Below, piece by piece: positions 1 to 5,517 of a stretch of 5,517 nucleotides of DNA. The notes below the pieces were generated by a model. That model saw only the letters and a program-made list of their open reading frames with translations. It ran no database searches and was not told the origin of the DNA. The stretch comes from Clostridia bacterium (GTDB lineage Bacteria; Bacillota; Clostridia; Christensenellales; Borkfalkiaceae), in contig CAAGLC010000076.1 in the NCBI GenBank assembly GCA_900770685.1, positions 1 to 5,517 on the forward strand. Reading direction: 5' to 3'. The position numbers and the translations under genes were made by a program. The stretch's first letter is position 1; the number at the start of each line of letters is the position of its first letter.

Positions 1-1186
1 CTTCTATTATCTCTTTATAGTTGGAATCCTTGCAACTATCAATCATCACGAGAGTATGCGTATCCGATTGTCTTAAAAGATACTCTGCTTCGTGAATCTT
101 ATAAGCCGTATTAACAGTAACTAGTACCGCACCAATTTTAACGGTTGCCAAAAAAGTTAAAAACCATTGAGGAACGTTCGTTGCCCATATTGCAACGTGG
201 TGACCGGCTTTAACGCCTAACGAAATAAGCGCGGCGGCAACCTTATCAACGTCGTCTCTAAACTGAGAATAGGTTCTAGTATAATCTAACGTCGTATATT
301 TAAATGCGTACTGATCTGGATAATTTTTTACGACCTTATCTAAAACTTCAGAGAAAGTTAAATCCAACACGTCGTATTTTTTCCAAGGGAAAGTTCCAGA
401 ACGAGATCTATTATAGTTAATCGGTTCTTCCACCCCTCTAGTATTTATAGTTAAAAAACTCTTAAAGTGCGTTAAAACTATATCGGAAGATTTAATTTCC
501 TCGTTTTCCAACACAGAAACGAATCCGTCGTAATTCAACGAACTTAAAGCATTTAAAAAATCTCTAACCGGTAATTCCCCAGCGCCAAGCAAACAGTCAA
601 CGTTATCTTTTTTATCGCCTAATTTAACGTACCCTATGTACGACCCTAAAGTTTGAATCGTTTGATCGGCGGATTCCTTAGCGCTAAAAAAGGTTTCTCT
701 TACGTTCCAACAAACTTTTACGCTTGCAGAACCTAATTGGTTTATAATTTCCAGCACCTTTTCGGTATTAGCTAAAGGCCCACTCGTTTCCAAAAGAAGC
801 GCAGTACCGTTTTCTTCCGCCTTTTGAATTGCACTACACAAAATTTCCTTTATTTTATTATCGCTAGGCAAACTTTCAAACTGCAAAACCACACCGATTG
901 CAGATACTATACCGGCATACTCAAAATATTTAATCAAACTATCCACGTCCACGTTGTCGTTAATCGCAAACGGATAAGATAATACCGGAATACTCAAACG
1001 CCTATTAACGAGTTTCCTTTTCGCATCAGCAGTTACCGAAGATCTAAATATACTATCGGAATGCTCGTTTTTTTCTTTTTCAACGTTGGAAATCTCTATA
1101 CCGTCATAGCCGTATTTTTCCGCAAAATTACACAAGCTCAAAAAACTAGGCTGTTTGGTAAATTTGTCTGAAAATGCAAATTTCAT
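1..1186 (-). CDS. Fusion protein: sugar isomerase-like TIM barrel + AMP-forming acyl-CoA synthetase (3' end outside window)
   Basis: I translated this open frame by hand. It has 395 codons without a stop and runs off the left edge. Residues about 1-250 resemble the xylose isomerase-like / AP endonuclease 2 barrel family: an N-terminal YGYDGIEIS segment, LLLETSG with Glu133, YVKLGD with Asp191, a GAGELPV loop and Glu227. After a linker, residues from about 265 match the start of AMP-forming fatty acyl-CoA ligases (FPWKKYDVLDLTFSEVLD, then VAIWATNVPQW and GAVLVTVNTAYK). The ATP-binding P-loop and the C-terminal domain would lie outside. The ligase part should activate a carboxylate as acyl-AMP and then acyl-CoA; the substrate is unknown. 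The linker has no Met and no ribosome site, so this is one polypeptide as it stands. ATG at 1186 lies 2 bases after the upstream stop, with GAGGGA 10 bases ahead of it, so translation is probably coupled. In the barrel, usual metal positions appear changed (Asn161, Lys188). Domain calls are firm; function is inference. Confidence 0.85.
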   Translation of the reverse strand, partial: MKFAFSDKFTKQPSFLSLCNFAEKYGYDGIEISNVEKEKNEHSDSIFRSSVTADAKRKLVNRRLSIPVLSYPFAINDNVDVDSLIKYFEYAGIVSAIGVVLQFESLPSDNKIKEILCSAIQKAEENGTALLLETSGPLANTEKVLEIINQLGSASVKVCWNVRETFFSAKESADQTIQTLGSYIGYVKLGDKKDNVDCLLGAGELPVRDFLNALSSLNYDGFVSVLENEEIKSSDIVLTHFKSFLTINTRGVEEPINYNRSRSGTFPWKKYDVLDLTFSEVLDKVVKNYPDQYAFKYTTLDYTRTYSQFRDDVDKVAAALISLGVKAGHHVAIWATNVPQWFLTFLATVKIGAVLVTVNTAYKIHEAEYLLRQSDTHTLVMIDSCKDSNYKEIIE

Positions 1187-1188
1187 AC

Positions 1189-2559
1189 TTAATTTCCCTC
1201 GTGTACAATTTTATTTAACGCGTTAACGTAAGCCCTTATACAAGCCCCAACTATATCGGTTGAAACGCCGTTACCAGGATATAATTTTCCTTTTGCTCTT
1301 AATCTAATGAGAGACGAACCAACCGCACTTCTTCCTTTAGTTACCGCGTGGACTTGAAAATCGTCAAGTTCATAATGATGCCCAACGACCTGTTCGATTG
1401 CGTGGAACGCCGCGTCAATAGGTCCGTCACCCGTAGATACGCCGGTAAATTTTTGACCGTCTTTTTCCAAGGTTACGCTAGCCGTTGCCATAATTATATT
1501 TCCACTATTTACTACGTAATTTACCAAATGGTAGGTTGAAGGAACTTGCATTGCGGTACTTGCCACTATCGCCTCTAATTCCTTTAGATTAATCGCTTCC
1601 TTTTTGGAAGTAACCTTCTTAAATTCTTCGTAAACTTTTCCGTTATCAACTGCGGAAAGTTCATACCCTAATTGATTTACCGCCTCGACTATTTGATTTA
1701 ACGAAGCAGTTGCAACCAAAACTCCAAAATCTTTCTTTTGCTCTTCGTTTTCAACCGTATCTATTACGCCGTTTATTTCACTTGAAATACTGTTTATCTT
1801 AGTCACGTCAACGTCGCAAACGAGAACAAGGTCGTACCCTTTTTCCCTAACCACGTTAGCAACGTCCACCAAACTCAATCCCCCGTCTACGCCTGATACG
1901 ACAACGCCTTCAGCCCCTGCTCTGAGCGATTCAATTGCGCAACTAACCGCCATTTTTAGAATGTTAGACGGCTTAACGTAAACGTCAATATCAACGTTTG
2001 ACTTAACCTCTTTAACCATATTGAAATATTCTTCAGGGAAAGCTTTGCCTGCGTCGTCACACAACACGACTGAACTAGCACCAGCCTCACGAGCCGTCTT
2101 AACGCATTCAATAACGAAATCTTTATCTGCTCTAAAAACGTCGTACGCGACCAATTCTACGTTTTGGCTATATTTCGATGCAAGAGCAATCTGATTTTTT
2201 ATTTTTTCGAGCATTGCAGGTGCTTTTAAGTGATAAAAATACTCCATTTGCACGGTAGATAACGGAGCGCATACTTGCAAACACCAAGACTTTGCGCCCT
2301 TAACACAATTTACTGAGCAAACTAAACTTTCCTCATCTTCACCAACGGGAATTTTAACCATTAAATCTTTTAGTGAAGAGCATATGGTTTGACAAATTAT
2401 TTCCTTTTCTTTGCAATTGTCTATAAGCGGAAGTTCTATTGCGTTAACTTTCGCTTGCTCTAATTTTTCCGATATCAACAACTTATCTCTAAACGTTACC
2501 TCTTGCGTGCTGTTCTCAACATCCCTAAGGGTTGAATCGATTATAAAAATTTTCTTCAT
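1189..2559 (-). CDS. LeuA-like protein: HMGL-type barrel (apparently lacking HxH metal motif) with leucine-binding regulatory domain
   Basis: The protein has 456 residues. Residues about 4-260 form an HMGL-like (2-isopropylmalate/homocitrate synthase) barrel, with STLRDVE near the N terminus (Arg12 and Asp13 kept, the usual Gly now Val14) and LCDDAG at 167-171. Residues about 300-335 look like the connecting subdomain. Residues about 336-453 match the LeuA allosteric dimer domain well, with TGDGPIDAA, HAVTKGRSAVG and GVSTDIVGACIRAYVNALN. Authentic enzymes condense acetyl-CoA with a 2-oxo acid. Here the HxHND segment aligns with Lys196-Pro-Ser198-Asn-Ile, so both metal-binding histidines appear missing, and the conserved Asn of the GERAGN loop aligns near Leu230. 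Catalysis of the standard reaction is therefore doubtful. ATG is supported by GAGGAG 7 bases upstream. A leucine T-box precedes the gene, and the fusion gene follows after 2 bases. It could be a divergent synthase, a leucine sensor or a partner subunit. Family confidence is high; activity is uncertain. Confidence 0.85.
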   Translation of the reverse strand: MKKIFIIDSTLRDVENSTQEVTFRDKLLISEKLEQAKVNAIELPLIDNCKEKEIICQTICSSLKDLMVKIPVGEDEESLVCSVNCVKGAKSWCLQVCAPLSTVQMEYFYHLKAPAMLEKIKNQIALASKYSQNVELVAYDVFRADKDFVIECVKTAREAGASSVVLCDDAGKAFPEEYFNMVKEVKSNVDIDVYVKPSNILKMAVSCAIESLRAGAEGVVVSGVDGGLSLVDVANVVREKGYDLVLVCDVDVTKINSISSEINGVIDTVENEEQKKDFGVLVATASLNQIVEAVNQLGYELSAVDNGKVYEEFKKVTSKKEAINLKELEAIVASTAMQVPSTYHLVNYVVNSGNIIMATASVTLEKDGQKFTGVSTGDGPIDAAFHAIEQVVGHHYELDDFQVHAVTKGRSAVGSSLIRLRAKGKLYPGNGVSTDIVGACIRAYVNALNKIVHEGN

Positions 2560-2566
2560 ATTTACT

Positions 2567-2572
2567 CTCCTC
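2567..2572 (-). promoter_or_regulatory. Ribosome binding site of the LeuA-like gene
   Basis: The minus strand reads GAGGAG, followed by 7 bases and then ATG at 2559. This is near-ideal spacing and fixes the start. The site lies just after the T-box terminator, so it is only transcribed when the terminator is bypassed. Confidence 0.85.
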
Positions 2573-2586
2573 TATCTATCTAAACG

Positions 2587-2615
2587 AAAAATCCCTGACT
2601 AACATAAGTCAGGGA
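2587..2615 (-). terminator. Intrinsic terminator of the T-box leader
   Basis: TCCCTGACT (2615-2607) pairs perfectly with AGTCAGGGA (2600-2592) around a 6-base loop, and a run of five T follows (2591-2587). The CCC at 2614-2612 can instead pair with GGG at 2639-2637 in the antiterminator. This is the normal T-box switch. It should also stop read-through from the upstream genes when leucine is plentiful. Confidence 0.93.
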
Positions 2616-2823
2616 CGATTATTTACCGCGGTACCACCCAAATTATTACCTAAAAAAGGCAATCACTCTTTTGCCGTTAACGGAGCAAGCCCGAAATCGT
2701 ATACTACCATTTTCCACGATTCCGCTCAGGGATGAGTAACGCTTAACTACTCATTGACTTTCACCAACCGTCAACTCTCTGCAAAGTCACTAAACATCTT
2801 TTCCCATCATAGCGTTTATTTGT
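2587..2823 (-). promoter_or_regulatory. Leucine-specific T-box riboswitch leader
   Basis: The leader carries the signature T-box sequence TGGGTGGTACCGCGG (2640-2626). Its UGGU (2636-2633) would pair with the ACCA end of an uncharged tRNA with discriminator A, as in tRNA-Leu. Stem I can be drawn as CGCT/AGCG at the base (2814-2811 with 2726-2723), a GA-rich kink-turn, then GGGA/TCCC (2805-2802 with 2732-2729), and then the specifier loop with CTC at 2736-2734 followed by A. Above it are GTTTA/TAAGC (2795-2791 with 2745-2741) and an apical TTGAC/GTCAA hairpin with the AGAGAG and GGTTGGTG elements. Stem III is GGCAA/TTGCC (2675-2671 with 2662-2658). Uncharged tRNA-Leu should favour the antiterminator and switch on the LeuA-like and fusion genes. 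The T-box identity is near certain. The Leu specificity comes from hand folding and is supported by the downstream gene. Confidence 0.95.
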
Positions 2824-2829
2824 GGAAAC

Positions 2830-2859
2830 AGTATAGCATTTAATGACGTTTATTGTCAA
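2830..2859 (-). promoter_or_regulatory. Sigma-A promoter of the T-box operon
   Basis: The minus strand has a perfect -35 box TTGACA (2859-2854), an 18-base spacer and TATACT (2835-2830). TGC immediately before the -10 box makes it an extended -10 promoter. Transcription should start near 2823, just before the T-box leader. The -35 box lies only 9 bases after the stop of the amidohydrolase gene. Confidence 0.88.
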
Positions 2860-2868
2860 GTAAAACGC

Positions 2869-3657
2869 TTAGATATTTAATAACTTACTTATATTTTTAT
2901 ATAATATACCTTCTCTCTCCTCTTTTGTCATTGGAATTTTATTAAATCTTTCGAGTTCCGTCTTCGCATCCCACATAGGAAAATCAGTCGCAAAAAAGAA
3001 CCTATCTGCTCCAAGCAAGTCAATTATCTCTCTTGCCTTAGAAGAGGAAATAAACGGCAAGGAAGAACAAGTATCAAAGTAAACGTTATTAAGTCCTACG
3101 TATTCTTTTGCCAAATCCCAACACCTATATCCTCCGAAATGAGCGCCAATAAAAATCGTTTCCGGGTATTTTTTCGCCATCCTAATTAGCCTTAAAGGCC
3201 TTGAATAGTCATATCTATCGTCACCAACGTGCAAAAGTATCGGTAATCTGTTTTCAACTACCCTATAAATCTTTTCAGCATCTTCGCAATCGATATTGAA
3301 TTTCTGAAAATCAGGGTGCAACTTTATACCCTTAAATCCATTATCAATACACCAATTTACCTCGTCTTCAATTTCTTTTTCGGTCATATCTTGATGCAAC
3401 GACATAAATCCTATAAATTGCTCATATTTATCTATTTGTTCTTTTAGAAAAGTATTAATCGCCCTTACTTGACGCGGAGTGGTCGCAACCGAGTGAACTA
3501 CAAATTTATCTACTCCCGCCTCTAATCCGTCCTCGATAAGACGTTCAGCAGTCCCCGCGGGCATTTCCATTTTAATATCGTAAAATTTACCAATAGCGTC
3601 CGTTGCCTTCTCCGCTATTTTAGTCGGATATATATGCGTGTGTGAATCAATTATCAT
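2869..3657 (-). CDS. Amidohydrolase family (amidohydrolase-2-like) metal-dependent hydrolase
   Basis: This is a 262-residue TIM-barrel hydrolase without a signal peptide or membrane segment, so it is probably cytoplasmic. The visible landmarks follow the amidohydrolase superfamily order: HTH at residues 6-8 after the first strand (His6, His8), GIKLHP at 110-115, LLHVGD with His143, GAHFGG with His173, and FATDFP with Asp225. These would give a metal site with a catalytic aspartate. GIKLHP and the length fit the amidohydrolase-2 group, which includes decarboxylases and lactonases, better than classic TatD nucleases. TatD-like DNase activity cannot be excluded. The substrate is unknown. The start is supported by GGAG (3670-3667), 9 bases ahead of ATG and overlapping the stop codon of the HNH gene, so the two are probably co-transcribed and translationally linked. 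The family call is secure; the biological role is not. Confidence 0.88.
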   Translation of the reverse strand: MIIDSHTHIYPTKIAEKATDAIGKFYDIKMEMPAGTAERLIEDGLEAGVDKFVVHSVATTPRQVRAINTFLKEQIDKYEQFIGFMSLHQDMTEKEIEDEVNWCIDNGFKGIKLHPDFQKFNIDCEDAEKIYRVVENRLPILLHVGDDRYDYSRPLRLIRMAKKYPETIFIGAHFGGYRCWDLAKEYVGLNNVYFDTCSSLPFISSSKAREIIDLLGADRFFFATDFPMWDAKTELERFNKIPMTKEEREGILYKNISKLLNI

Positions 3658-3663
3658 TTGATT

Positions 3664-4095
3664 TTACTCCGTAAAATTTTTAAGCCAGGAAACGTCAAGT
3701 TTCCACTCTATGCGATTTCTTCTTTGGTGAAGCAAATTAGCGTTGCTTCTATCCTTTTTCATTTGGCTATAACTGCAATTATTGACCTTCATATAATGGT
3801 CTTCAGCACGAATTACGTCCCCTTTTAACGCAGTTCTTTCCATATGAATAGCGCTATGACAATCATGACAAACGGCAATTACGTCTTCAAGTTTTTGTAC
3901 TGCCGTTTCTTCGTTATAACTCCATTTTTCGTGCGCTTCTAACCTATCGGTTTTCTTTTCGCAAATGGTGCATTTACCGTTAGATCTTAGCTTAGCGTCC
4001 GTCCTAATTTTTTCCCAAACTTTTTTAGGCAAAACGGTTCGCAAGTTGGAATACCAACACCCGTCTGGAACGAGTTCTATTTCAAGCTTAGACAT
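3664..4095 (-). CDS. Small HNH endonuclease-like protein
   Basis: This 143-residue protein has a zinc-binding HNH arrangement: CTIC (Cys42, Cys45), LEAHEKW with His55, then VCHDCHSAIH with Cys76, Cys79, His80 and His84. The residue at the usual central Asn position is Asp71 (LEDVIAVC). The N-terminal part (PDGCWYSNLR) resembles that of common bacterial stand-alone HNH proteins of about 140-180 residues. HNH domains cut DNA with a beta-beta-alpha metal fold, and the key His seem to be present. Its ATG lies inside the last codons of the ATPase gene (8-base overlap), preceded by a G-rich site (4105-4098) unusually close to the start, so expression is probably coupled to the ATPase. The C-terminal third (residues 90-143) is charged with no recognised motif. 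Nuclease activity is inferred from family motifs. A role as a restriction-type or repair nuclease working with the ATPase is a hypothesis. Confidence 0.82.
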   Translation of the reverse strand: MSKLEIELVPDGCWYSNLRTVLPKKVWEKIRTDAKLRSNGKCTICEKKTDRLEAHEKWSYNEETAVQKLEDVIAVCHDCHSAIHMERTALKGDVIRAEDHYMKVNNCSYSQMKKDRSNANLLHQRRNRIEWKLDVSWLKNFTE

Positions 4096-5517
4096 TTCTC
4101 CCCCTCGACTCGTGACAGATTAGATAAATTATTTGGTATTCTTTTGAAATTTTTTCCAAAAACTTTAGCGCGTTACTTAATTTTTCCCCGTCTAAATTAA
4201 CGAAAGGATCGTCCAAAATTATAGGTGGTTTATCTTCAGTAAAAAGGGCTTCAACCAATGCAAATCTAACGCAAATTTCAATTAGATTTTTAGTACCCTC
4301 ACTATAATAATCTATGTCTCTAGAAATTCCATTTTCTAAAGCGGTAACCTTAAGGTCAATATCAATATTCGCCTTAATTTTATCGTCGCTAAGCAGAGCG
4401 GTGTATTTGTCTAAATTGTTTTGCAAGGGCGCACGATACTTAATTTTTAAGTTTTCGTCAGCCTTATTTAAATACTCTAAAGTTAAATTTATAATCTCGT
4501 ATTCTTTTTGCTCTTTTTCCAACTTTTCTTTTAAGTCGGTTAGTTCTTCTTCGTACTCTACCACCTTACTCGCTTGATTTTCTATTTCTTTTATTCTTGC
4601 ATTTATTTCGGCAAGGCGTTTTACCTTTTCACTATACGAAACGTTTAATTGCTCTAGAGTGAAATTAAGTTCCTTTAAGTCGTAAGTTTGTTGGATTTGA
4701 AGGTTTAGATCGTCGTCTGAGAGCAATGATTGAATTTGCTTTTCTTTATTTACTATTTCGCGATTGAAATTTTCATATGCTAATACGCTTTCTTCTATTT
4801 CTTTTAACGCATAACCATAGTCAACGTAATCGATATTGAAACCGTGTAAATAATTCTCCAAAACCGTTCTAGTTTTATTAAAAAGTTCGTTGCATTGAAC
4901 AACTTCTTGACGTTTTTTCTCGGCGTTTAGGTTGACGGAATTATCTCCTTTTGATTTAAGCAACGAAAAACATCCGAGTAATAATGAGGCTAGAATCAAA
5001 GGCGCTCCAATAATCCAATTAACGAAGCATAGACCAACGCCACTTGCAAGCAACACGCCAGACAAACCTAATTTAAGTATAGACTTACTTGATTTATGCG
5101 ACGGTTTTTGATTTCCTAACGACGAAAGTTCTTCCCTTAACAGCCTTTCGGTATCCGATAGCGTTTTCATTTGCGATAAACACTCTGAAAAGTCTTTAAC
5201 TCGCTTTGCGCCGTCGATATTATTATTTAATTTTCGTTCTATCTCGGTAATTCTACCGGCAATAGTTTTGCGTTCTAAATTTAATTTTTCTAAGTTTTCC
5301 CTTTTTATTTTAATTACTTCCGTTTTACCCGCAAGGGCAACTTCGCCCGTAATTTTTTTGATTTTATCGCTCAATTGGTTGATTTCCAAAACCAACTGAT
5401 CGGCAGTAGAATAAAGGGTTTTCACCATTTCTTCACAGAGAGTTGCTCGTTCTATTTGTTCTTGAACTCTTCGAATCTCAGACTTGGTTTCACTAACTAA
5501 GCCCTTATCTCCACGAA
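4088..5517 (-). CDS. Coiled-coil ATPase of Rad50/SbcC/YhaN type with central membrane hairpin (5' end outside window)
   Basis: The frame stays open to the right edge (29 codons beyond the first Met at 5428, with coiled-coil-like sequence), so the true start and the Walker A half lie outside. Numbering from that Met, residues 1-105 and 165-325 are rich in charged heptads typical of long coiled coils. Residues 117-135 and 138-157 form two hydrophobic stretches separated by a short turn, likely a membrane hairpin. The C-terminal ATPase half has the ABC-type signature YYSEGTKNLIEI (374-385), Walker B with IILDDPF (403-409; Asp406, Asp407), a D-loop NLD (411-413) and the switch His439 in LICHESR, only seven residues from the end. 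Such ATPases dimerise around ATP and usually act with a nuclease on DNA ends. Some clostridial and Bacillus YhaN-like proteins pair with an SbcD-like phosphoesterase; whether one lies upstream cannot be seen. Here the gene overlaps an HNH gene by 8 bases, which suggests a physical or functional link. Confidence 0.85.
   Translation of the reverse strand, partial: RGDKGLVSETKSEIRRVQEQIERATLCEEMVKTLYSTADQLVLEINQLSDKIKKITGEVALAGKTEVIKIKRENLEKLNLERKTIAGRITEIERKLNNNIDGAKRVKDFSECLSQMKTLSDTERLLREELSSLGNQKPSHKSSKSILKLGLSGVLLASGVGLCFVNWIIGAPLILASLLLGCFSLLKSKGDNSVNLNAEKKRQEVVQCNELFNKTRTVLENYLHGFNIDYVDYGYALKEIEESVLAYENFNREIVNKEKQIQSLLSDDDLNLQIQQTYDLKELNFTLEQLNVSYSEKVKRLAEINARIKEIENQASKVVEYEEELTDLKEKLEKEQKEYEIINLTLEYLNKADENLKIKYRAPLQNNLDKYTALLSDDKIKANIDIDLKVTALENGISRDIDYYSEGTKNLIEICVRFALVEALFTEDKPPIILDDPFVNLDGEKLSNALKFLEKISKEYQIIYLICHESRGRNV
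4098..4105 (-). promoter_or_regulatory. G-rich ribosome site for the HNH gene, within the ATPase 3' end
   Basis: The minus strand reads AGGGGGAG and then two A before ATG at 4095. The purine run is strong, but the core GGAG is only 2 bases from the start; AGGGGG at 4105-4100 gives a 4-base spacer. It sits inside the final ATPase codons, so re-initiation by ribosomes finishing the ATPase is likely. Confidence 0.6.

Noticed and set aside
1348..1539. Plus-strand 63-codon open frame
   Set aside because: It lies entirely inside the regulatory-domain part of the LeuA-like gene on the other strand, has no ribosome site and no recognisable protein features.
2411..2602. Plus-strand 63-codon open frame
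   Set aside because: It runs antisense through the start of the LeuA-like gene and into the T-box terminator. It is a chance frame.
2738..2816. Alternative stem AACGCT/AGCGTT at the base of the T-box leader
   Set aside because: It would exclude the GGGA/TCCC helix and the kink-turn. The CGCT/AGCG plus GGGA/TCCC arrangement fits T-box architecture and places CTC properly in the specifier loop.
4314..4577. Plus-strand 87-codon open frame
   Set aside because: It is antisense to the ATPase coiled-coil region. The Ser/Phe/Leu-rich composition is what reversed Lys/Glu codons give.
5426..5428. ATG at 5428 as the start of the ATPase
   Set aside because: The frame remains open for 29 more codons to the window edge with coiled-coil-like sequence, no convincing ribosome site precedes this ATG, and the ATPase needs an N-terminal Walker A half.
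3664..5517. Direct assignment as the known Septu system
   Set aside because: ATPase + HNH is reminiscent, but the long coiled coils, membrane hairpin and C-terminal motifs look more like Rad50/YhaN ATPases. The N-terminal half is not visible.
1..5517. CRISPR arrays, tRNA or rRNA genes, insertion sequences
   Set aside because: No regularly spaced repeats, tRNA cloverleaf, rRNA segment, transposase or flanking inverted repeats were seen on reading both strands.

Overview
The window is low-GC, gene-dense DNA from a probable Bacillota (Clostridia-like) genome. The best evidence is a complete leucine-type T-box leader with a strong sigma-A promoter and an intrinsic terminator. The AGGAG-type ribosome sites and the clostridial look of the acyl-CoA synthetase domain agree. 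The species cannot be told from this sequence. All five genes are on the minus strand, so they read from high to low coordinates.

Region A (5517 to 2869) holds three tightly packed genes that look like one transcription unit entering from beyond the window. First is the C-terminal part of a large coiled-coil ATPase of the Rad50/SbcC/YhaN type, with a two-helix membrane hairpin inside the coiled coil. A small HNH-nuclease-like protein overlaps it by 8 bases. An amidohydrolase-2-type TIM-barrel hydrolase follows 6 bases later. ATPase plus HNH nuclease is the most system-like pair in the window and is a candidate DNA-processing or defence module. That role is inferred only from domain content and gene overlap.

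Region B (2859 to 2560) is a 309-base gap between genes. It is filled by an extended -10 promoter and a T-box riboswitch whose specifier triplet reads CUC (Leu), ending in a 9-bp terminator hairpin.

Region C (2559 to 1 and beyond) is the T-box-controlled operon. Its first gene is a LeuA-like protein: an HMGL-type barrel plus a well-conserved leucine-binding regulatory domain. Its barrel appears to have lost the metal-binding HxH motif. Two bases downstream starts a long gene, cut by the window edge, that fuses a xylose-isomerase-like TIM barrel to an AMP-forming acyl-CoA synthetase. Transcription should rise when tRNA-Leu is uncharged, and the regulatory domain could sense leucine directly. 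The operon therefore looks tied to leucine status, yet it is not the usual leuA-leuCDB arrangement. An unusual branched-chain acyl or acyl-CoA pathway, or a leucine sensor, is the main hypothesis.
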